From Syntrophaceae bacterium UBA1062 (GTDB lineage Bacteria; Desulfobacterota; Desulfomonilia; UBA1062), in NCBI GenBank assembly GCA_002316295.1, contig DCDF01000037.1, positions 1 to 6,097 of the forward strand: a DNA stretch of 6,097 nucleotides, in the 5' to 3' direction. The notes below the pieces were generated by a model, which had not been told where the DNA came from, did not search any database, and saw only the letters and a program-made list of their open reading frames with translations. Positions 1 through 6,097 of this stretch are shown in pieces (position 1 is the first letter of the stretch; each line of letters starts with the position of its first letter). The position numbers and the translations under genes are program-made.

Positions 1-1791
1 CGGCCGTCCCGCGAGGTCCGGATCGGCCCGCTCCGCGGTACGGCCGTCGAGGGGCAGGACGTTGTACCGTGCAGCTTCGATGAGGAACAACCGCTTGAGC
101 TCACGCAGCTTCTCCGGGCGTTTACGTGCGAGATCATGAGCCTGGGTCCAGTCGGTGTTGGTATCGTACAGCTCCCAGATGTCTTCATCGAACCCGCGCT
201 TCGGCCAGTCCGCCACCGGCGTGTTGTGCGCCGTGACCGCCGTCCAGCCGTCATGGTAGATGCCGCGGTTGCCGAGCATCTCGAAGTACTGCGTCTTGTG
301 CCTCTCGGGTGCGCCTGCGTTATCGAACGTATAGACCATGCCGACCCCCTCCATGGGTTGCTGGTCGACCCCGTTCACCTTGATCGGCTGGGGGATCTGC
401 GAAACCTCGAGAAAGGTGGGCGCGACATCGATGACATGGTGGAACTGGTGGCGGAGCTCGCCTCTGGCCTTGATCCCGCCGGGCCAATGCACGATCAGCC
501 CATTGCGGGTGCCGCCCCAGTGCGACGCCACGCGCTTGGTCCACTGGTACGGTGTATCCATCGCATGCGCCCAACCGAGTGAATACTGAGGATACGATTC
601 GGGCGTTCCAAAGGTAGGGAGCTGTTTGCGCAGGAACTCGGGCGTCTCTATCCCGGCCATTCCGGTCATGGTGATCGACTCGTTCCACGTGCCGTTCAGA
701 GACCCCTCGCCCGAGGCCCCGTTGTCACCCGTGATCACGAATATCAGGGTGTCGTCCAGGGCGCCCAGTTTTTCGATTGCATCGACGACGCGGCCGATCT
801 GGCAGTCGGTGTGCTCGAGAAAAGCGGCATAGATCTCCATCTGCCGGGTGAGCACCGGCTTGAGGTCATCGGGCATATCGCGCCAGGCAGGGATGCCTCG
901 CGGCCGGGGGGTGAGATCGCAGTCCGGAGGGATGATACCCATATTCTTCTGCCGCGCGAAGGTCTCCTCCCGTACCACGTCCCATCCCTTGTCGAACTCG
1001 CCCCTGTAGCGGTCGATCCAATCCTTGGGGACATGGATCGGCGCGTGCGTGGCGCCCGGTGCGAAATACAGGAAGAACGGCTTGTCCGGCATGAGGCTGC
1101 GCTGCTCGCTCAGCCAGCGCAGCGCCTTTTCGGCAATATCCTCGGTGAAGTGGTAGCCCTGCTCAGGCGTCTTGCCCGGTTTGACCGAGCTCGTGCCCTC
1201 GATGAGGCTCGGATAGAACTGGTTTGTCTCGCCGCCTATGAACCCGTAGAAGTGCTCAAACCCGCTTCCTGTGGGCCAGCGGTCGAACGGGCCCATCGGG
1301 TTCCACTCCCAGGAGGGTACCTCGTGGCATTTCCCGAACTGCGCGGTCGAGTAGCCGTTCAGCCGCAGGATCTCGGCAATGGTTGCGGCCGTGTTCGGCC
1401 GCTTGGATGTATAGCCCGGAGCCGACGTCGCCATGTCGGAGACCGTGCCCATCCCCACCGAGTGGTGATTGCGGCCCGTCAGCATCGCCTGCCGCGTAGG
1501 AGAACACATCCCGGTCGTATGAAACCGGGTGTAGCGCAAGCCGCCCGCGGCGAGTCTCTCGAAAACAGGGGTGCGGCATGGACCGCCGAACGCGCTGCTC
1601 GCGCCGAATCCGACGTCGTCGAGCAGCACGAGGAGGATGTTCGGAGCGCCCGCGGGCGGCCGCACCGGCTCGATGGGTTCGTATCCGGCATTCGGGTCTT
1701 TCATGTCGTACATGGTCGGACCTGCGTACGGGCGATCCGGAATCGGAAGGATCTCTCGCGCAATATCACGTGTCACTCCTTTGTCCCTCAT
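1..1791 (-). CDS. Arylsulfatase, Cys-type type I sulfatase, C-terminus beyond the window
   Basis: This is a type I sulfatase (alkaline-phosphatase superfamily), which hydrolyses sulfate esters to alcohol plus sulfate. My translation is open for 597 codons from ATG at 1791 to the window edge, with no stop. The formylglycine signature CSPTRQAMLTGR spans residues 96-107, with Cys96 and Arg100 in the C-x-P-x-R core. Likely metal ligands are Asp58-Asp59 (LLDDVGFG) and Asp356-Asn357 (TGDNG). Other probable active-site residues are Lys154, His156, His249 and Lys419. From memory the sequence resembles the large cytoplasmic-type bacterial arylsulfatases of about 750-800 aa (AtsD-like: FDRWPTG, YGFIGG, FHHVIDVAPT, YNVLPLD), so perhaps 150-200 residues are missing. 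The family usually reads GKNH where this has GKCH. The N-terminus is charged and shows no signal peptide. A strong Shine-Dalgarno fixes the start. The substrate cannot be told from sequence. Confidence 0.95.
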   Translation of the reverse strand, partial: MRDKGVTRDIAREILPIPDRPYAGPTMYDMKDPNAGYEPIEPVRPPAGAPNILLVLLDDVGFGASSAFGGPCRTPVFERLAAGGLRYTRFHTTGMCSPTRQAMLTGRNHHSVGMGTVSDMATSAPGYTSKRPNTAATIAEILRLNGYSTAQFGKCHEVPSWEWNPMGPFDRWPTGSGFEHFYGFIGGETNQFYPSLIEGTSSVKPGKTPEQGYHFTEDIAEKALRWLSEQRSLMPDKPFFLYFAPGATHAPIHVPKDWIDRYRGEFDKGWDVVREETFARQKNMGIIPPDCDLTPRPRGIPAWRDMPDDLKPVLTRQMEIYAAFLEHTDCQIGRVVDAIEKLGALDDTLIFVITGDNGASGEGSLNGTWNESITMTGMAGIETPEFLRKQLPTFGTPESYPQYSLGWAHAMDTPYQWTKRVASHWGGTRNGLIVHWPGGIKARGELRHQFHHVIDVAPTFLEVSQIPQPIKVNGVDQQPMEGVGMVYTFDNAGAPERHKTQYFEMLGNRGIYHDGWTAVTAHNTPVADWPKRGFDEDIWELYDTNTDWTQAHDLARKRPEKLRELKRLFLIEAARYNVLPLDGRTAERADPDLAGRP

Positions 1792-1795
1792 ATGG

Positions 1796-1804
1796 ACCTC
1801 CTTT
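1796..1804 (-). promoter_or_regulatory. Strong ribosome binding site of the sulfatase gene
   Basis: On the minus strand AAAGGAGGT lies 4 nt before the ATG at 1791. It is a near-perfect anti-16S match and decides the start over the in-frame downstream GTG and ATG codons. It sits in the 31-nt gap after the transporter stop, which fits separate initiation on a shared transcript. Confidence 0.85.
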
Positions 1805-1822
1805 TCTTTTCACCCATGCTAT

Positions 1823-2671
1823 TTACCTGTGCTCATGCGCATGTCTGCTCAGGACCGAGGCTATCGGGAAGAGAATGGAAAACCCTACCAGAGACGAGAC
1901 CACGACCATAACCAGCGTGTCCGGATTCCCGAAGCTCTCCGCCGCAACGACCATAGCCGCTGCAATACCACGCTGGGCCGTGCCGAGTCCCAGGGCGCAC
2001 CGCCTCTCGAAAAGCCTGCCACCGAGTGCATAGCCGATAGCGAATGCCCCGGTTATCACGATGACGGCTGCAAGGACGGCACCGGTGCCGAACAGGCCGA
2101 GTATGGCTCGAAGATTCAACAGAAAGGTGGTACCCACCAACACTATCAGTGAAACGGTCGAGACCTTGCCCATGACCGGCTGCAAACGCATGGCCCAACG
2201 GGCGGAGTGTGTCCTGACGAGCAGACCGGCTCCCAGGGGCAACAGCATCGTGAGCACGAGCGGCAAAGCGATCGCACCCGCACTCACCTCTGCCTCGGGC
2301 AGCGCCATCGGCACGACGATGGGCAGGTAAATAACGGTGGCAGGGAGCAGGAGCAGGAGGAGCGCAGCACTGAGCGCCACATCATGTTCGGCGAATTCCG
2401 TGAGCTTGACCAGAAAGGGCGCGCCTGCAGCAGTCGAGACAAGGAACAAACCGTTCTCCAGGGGCTGATCCAAGGGCAGGAGCCAAATGACCGCCATTCC
2501 CAGGAGCGGAACCAGCACGAAATTGGCAAGGAGCGGAACGATCACGCTCCTCGGACTGCTGAATGGCTCGATGATCTCCTGTACCACGTGGCCGAAGCCC
2601 ACGGACAGCATGCTTGTCACTGAGAAGGCCGGAACAGCCACAGTCAGGATAACCGACAGGATTTCAGCCAT
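1823..2671 (-). CDS. BASS/SBF-superfamily membrane transporter (bile acid:sodium symporter-like)
   Basis: This is a 282-aa inner-membrane protein of the bile acid:sodium symporter superfamily, whose members import organic anions. About nine hydrophobic segments are visible, near residues 3-23, 43-66, 74-90, 98-121, 132-152, 170-189, 197-217, 225-245 and 251-273. The family-like blocks are NFVLVPLLGM (50-59), GAPFLVKL (83-90) and the crossover-type LGTAQRGIAAAMVVA (229-243). By my remembered alignment to the Neisseria ASBT homologue, the Glu of the E-x-G-x-Q motif is Leu229 while Gln233 is kept, and the TM4 Ser-Asn pair is Ala-Pro. Sodium coupling is therefore uncertain. ATG 2671 is the first possible start after an in-frame stop at 2701-2699; no clear Shine-Dalgarno precedes it. 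The sulfatase follows after 31 bp, implying one operon and a sulfated organic anion as substrate (inference). Confidence 0.85.
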   Translation of the reverse strand: MAEILSVILTVAVPAFSVTSMLSVGFGHVVQEIIEPFSSPRSVIVPLLANFVLVPLLGMAVIWLLPLDQPLENGLFLVSTAAGAPFLVKLTEFAEHDVALSAALLLLLLPATVIYLPIVVPMALPEAEVSAGAIALPLVLTMLLPLGAGLLVRTHSARWAMRLQPVMGKVSTVSLIVLVGTTFLLNLRAILGLFGTGAVLAAVIVITGAFAIGYALGGRLFERRCALGLGTAQRGIAAAMVVAAESFGNPDTLVMVVVSSLVGFSILFPIASVLSRHAHEHR

Positions 2672-2698
2672 GGAAACCGCACCATCGACGGCCGCTGC

Positions 2699-2847
2699 TC
2701 ACAGGGTATCGGGCCGGCCTGTCCGGATCCTCTCCCGCCCCTTATACAGCTTCTTCTTCCCCAAAGGTCCTGATTCTCTCCTTGTGCAGTCTCGCCTCGT
2801 GCTTCCCCAAATCCCTCACCGCCCTTCCCTTTCTCCGTGCGGCTCAT
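2699..2847 (-). pseudogene. Possible decayed small basic ORF before the transporter
   Basis: An AAGGAG lies 7 nt before ATG 2847. The start frame gives MSRTEKGKGG and then an unconvincing Gly/Arg/Glu-rich string ending at 2644, inside the transporter gene. Two single-base frame changes, near 2820-2828 and in a run of four C (plus strand) at 2759-2762, would give a coherent 48-residue Lys/Arg-rich protein. It would contain RDLGKHEARLHKERIRTFG and end in RERIRTGRPDTL at the stop 2701-2699, which is 27 nt before the transporter ATG. I recognise no family. It could be a decayed small gene, a leader coupled to the transporter (which lacks its own good ribosome site), or chance. Confidence 0.3.
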
Positions 2848-2915
2848 AGGAAGGCTCCTTCTCAGATCTTCACCTTGGATGAAGGACTGGCTAAGCAAGA
2901 AGGCGGATATACATG

Positions 2916-2943
2916 ATAGTAACCCTCCAAGGGTAAGTATCAA
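2916..2943 (-). promoter_or_regulatory. Candidate sigma70-type promoter of the transporter-sulfatase operon
   Basis: On the minus strand TTGATA (2943-2938, 5 of 6 to the -35 consensus) is followed after 16 nt by TACTAT (2921-2916, 4 of 6 to the -10 consensus). It lies about 245 bp upstream of the transporter ATG and upstream of the small ORF, pointing toward both. The -35 overlaps the last stop codon of the maturase remnant. It is a pattern match only. Confidence 0.4.
2922..2934. promoter_or_regulatory. Inverted repeat between -35 and -10, operator-like
   Basis: ACCCT-TGG-AGGGT (minus-strand reading) is a perfect 5-bp-arm dyad with a 3-bp centre, lying inside the spacer of the candidate promoter. 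The position suits a repressor site or a spacer-binding activator, but the arms are short and the 16-bp spacer is not the 19-20 bp typical of MerR-type promoters. No regulator gene is in the window. Confidence 0.3.
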
Positions 2944-3316
2944 AGCTCGCCCTTTTCCAGCACACCATCAGGGAAAGCAGGGCCGGTGCTCGATCCTCTG
3001 GCCCGGCTTTGAGTACTTCCTCTCCAGAGCGACAGCGGTTTTGAAGAAATCGAGGCCGGGCAGCGTGAGCTCGCCTCCCTGCCAGGTAAAGACGACCTCG
3101 ACCCCGGGCAGGCTATCGATGTATGTTCTTATGACCTGCTCGAGCATCTCTTTTTTACATGCGCCCTGTCCCGGGACCGTTGAGGAGAACGGCTTTGCAC
3201 AGGCAGTAGCAGCATGTGCAGCTCAGATTGCATGTGGAGCCGATGGACTTGATCATGGCGTGGAACCTGCGATGCGCCTTGCTCACCAACTGAGGGCCGG
3301 AGCAGCAGTCAAACAT
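2940..3316 (-). pseudogene. Truncated, frameshifted anaerobic sulfatase-maturating enzyme (radical SAM)
   Basis: anSME enzymes oxidise the signature Cys or Ser of sulfatases to formylglycine without oxygen, using a radical SAM cluster plus two further [4Fe-4S] clusters; they run to about 370-400 aa. The first frame, from ATG 3316, reads RRFHAMIKSIGSTCNLSC and keeps the C-x3-C-x2-C cluster motif (Cys29, Cys33, Cys36), but the aromatic positions of the usual CxYCYY have become Cys. It stops at TAA 3157-3155 at a run of six A. The next frame (3159-2968) reads EMLEQVIRTYIDSLPGVEVV and then TWQGGELTLPGLDFF, where families have WQGGEPTLLGLDFF. After its stop a third frame gives DGVLEKGEL, matching the TNG(T/V)LL region. 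Only about 125 N-terminal positions remain; the SPASM part is absent. The order and direction fit former co-transcription with the sulfatase. Confidence 0.85.
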
Positions 3317-3322
3317 ACGTAG

Positions 3323-3329
3323 CTCCTCC
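3323..3329 (-). promoter_or_regulatory. Ribosome binding site of the maturase remnant
   Basis: GGAGGAG on the minus strand lies 6 nt before ATG 3316 and favours that start over ATG 3331, which precedes and overlaps the site. The surviving 53-codon first frame could therefore still be translated. Confidence 0.5.
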
Positions 3330-3331
3330 AT

Positions 3332-3870
3332 GTCTAAGAAGCCGTAATGTGACTGCAGGTTTTGTTTGAACCCTGGACATTATGCAAAGGACACATACTT
3401 GGGGGATATCTATACCGTTCAACGAAGAGATCTCGTTCGGTGTGCCGAAGCTCTTATCGGTCATGATTGGCTGCATGCCTGGCGCGTTCCAGGGATGAAT
3501 CAAACAGAGCGTTCATAAGGGTTTTGATTCTCTCTTCCGGTCCCACACCCCCGCAGCTTGCGTTGAAAGGACTATTCGCTCGCGGGCTTTGATACCACGC
3601 CGCTTGTGGCAGGGTAGTTCATTGCGCTGTGTTCTCATTGGTTCAACTCCCGGATGTCGTGCTCGGGGACGGGGGCTGTTTCCCGCTAACCCTCCACGAT
3701 ATCATAACATGTTTTCCGGAAAAAGCGGGTAGCGCCTTCTGCAAGAGATCTCACGGAAGGTATTCCCGGCGTTGGAGCGCTGCTTGTCGCCGGGGGCGTC
3801 TCAAACAGTACGGCAGGAACATATATGGGCCGGCCCGGTGACTCGAGCCGAGCGGGCATTGCATATCTCT
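3332..3870. other. About 540 bp without a recognisable gene
   Basis: I see no supported gene, tRNA or repeat here. Minus-strand open stretches exist: 57 codons at 3859-3686, starting 11 nt after the uvrA stop and Pro-rich near its middle, and 41 codons at 3638-3513 with a weak GGGAG 8 nt upstream, rich in Arg/Lys. A further frame near 3605-3440 includes GPEERIKTLMNALFDSSLERA. Their third-position GC is lower than in uvrA, and none is recognisable, so they may be decayed genes or noise. GGGCCGGCCC (3827-3836) and TTTTCCGGAAAA (3712-3723) are perfect palindromes, but neither has the stem-loop plus T-run of an intrinsic terminator, so where uvrA transcription ends is not visible. Confidence 0.5.

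Positions 3871-6097
<2,227 letters not shown>

Noticed and set aside
811..1911. Plus-strand open frame of 366 codons
   Set aside because: It is antisense to the clearly real sulfatase, whose catalytic motifs lie on the minus strand; long antisense frames are common in GC-rich coding DNA.
2837..3322. Plus-strand open frame of 161 codons in the gap region
   Set aside because: It is antisense to the anSME remnant, which explains the coding-like composition; the protein itself shows no motif.
3636..3665. tRNA T-arm-like GGTTCAACTCC on the plus strand
   Set aside because: The 5-bp stem around the loop does not pair and no acceptor, D or anticodon arm could be placed.
2711..3837. Two copies of the palindrome GGCCGGCC (2712-2719 and 3828-3835) flanking the decayed region
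   Set aside because: Short GC palindromes are expected by chance in GC-rich DNA; there is no longer flanking repeat, target duplication or transposase to suggest a mobile element.
3700..3870. Possible intrinsic terminator after uvrA
   Set aside because: The palindromes present have no loop of normal size and no downstream T-run on the minus strand.

Overview
The window is GC-rich, and every gene I can support lies on the minus strand. It reads as a piece of an anaerobic, probably deltaproteobacterial chromosome (Syntrophobacter/Desulfo-like). That is an inference from the style of the UvrA protein, the GC-rich third codon positions and a remnant of an oxygen-independent sulfatase-maturation gene. 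No sequence search could be run.

In transcription order, right to left: (1) 6097-3871 is the 3' three-quarters of uvrA, the nucleotide-excision-repair damage sensor, intact as far as visible. (2) 3870-3332 is about 540 bp with no gene I recognise, only short open stretches. (3) 3316-2940 is the broken N-terminal third of an anaerobic sulfatase-maturating enzyme (anSME, radical SAM). It is split over three reading frames and lacks the rest of the protein. (4) 2943-2672 holds a plausible sigma70-type promoter with an operator-like dyad in its spacer, then a short, apparently frameshifted basic ORF. (5) 2671-1823 is an intact membrane transporter of the bile acid:sodium symporter (BASS/SBF) superfamily. 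(6) 1791 to beyond position 1 is a large type I arylsulfatase with the Cys-type formylglycine signature. Its C-terminus is cut by the window edge.

The transporter and sulfatase are 31 bp apart and probably form one operon. The sulfatase has no signal peptide, so the simplest model is import of an organic sulfate ester by the BASS protein followed by desulfation in the cytoplasm. The sulfatase needs its Cys96 converted to formylglycine, yet the maturase gene next door is dead. Maturation would have to come from another locus, or the 53-residue cysteine-rich ORF left from the maturase may have been kept for something else. This is the most notable feature of the window. I see no wholly new system, no mobile element, no RNA gene and no CRISPR array.
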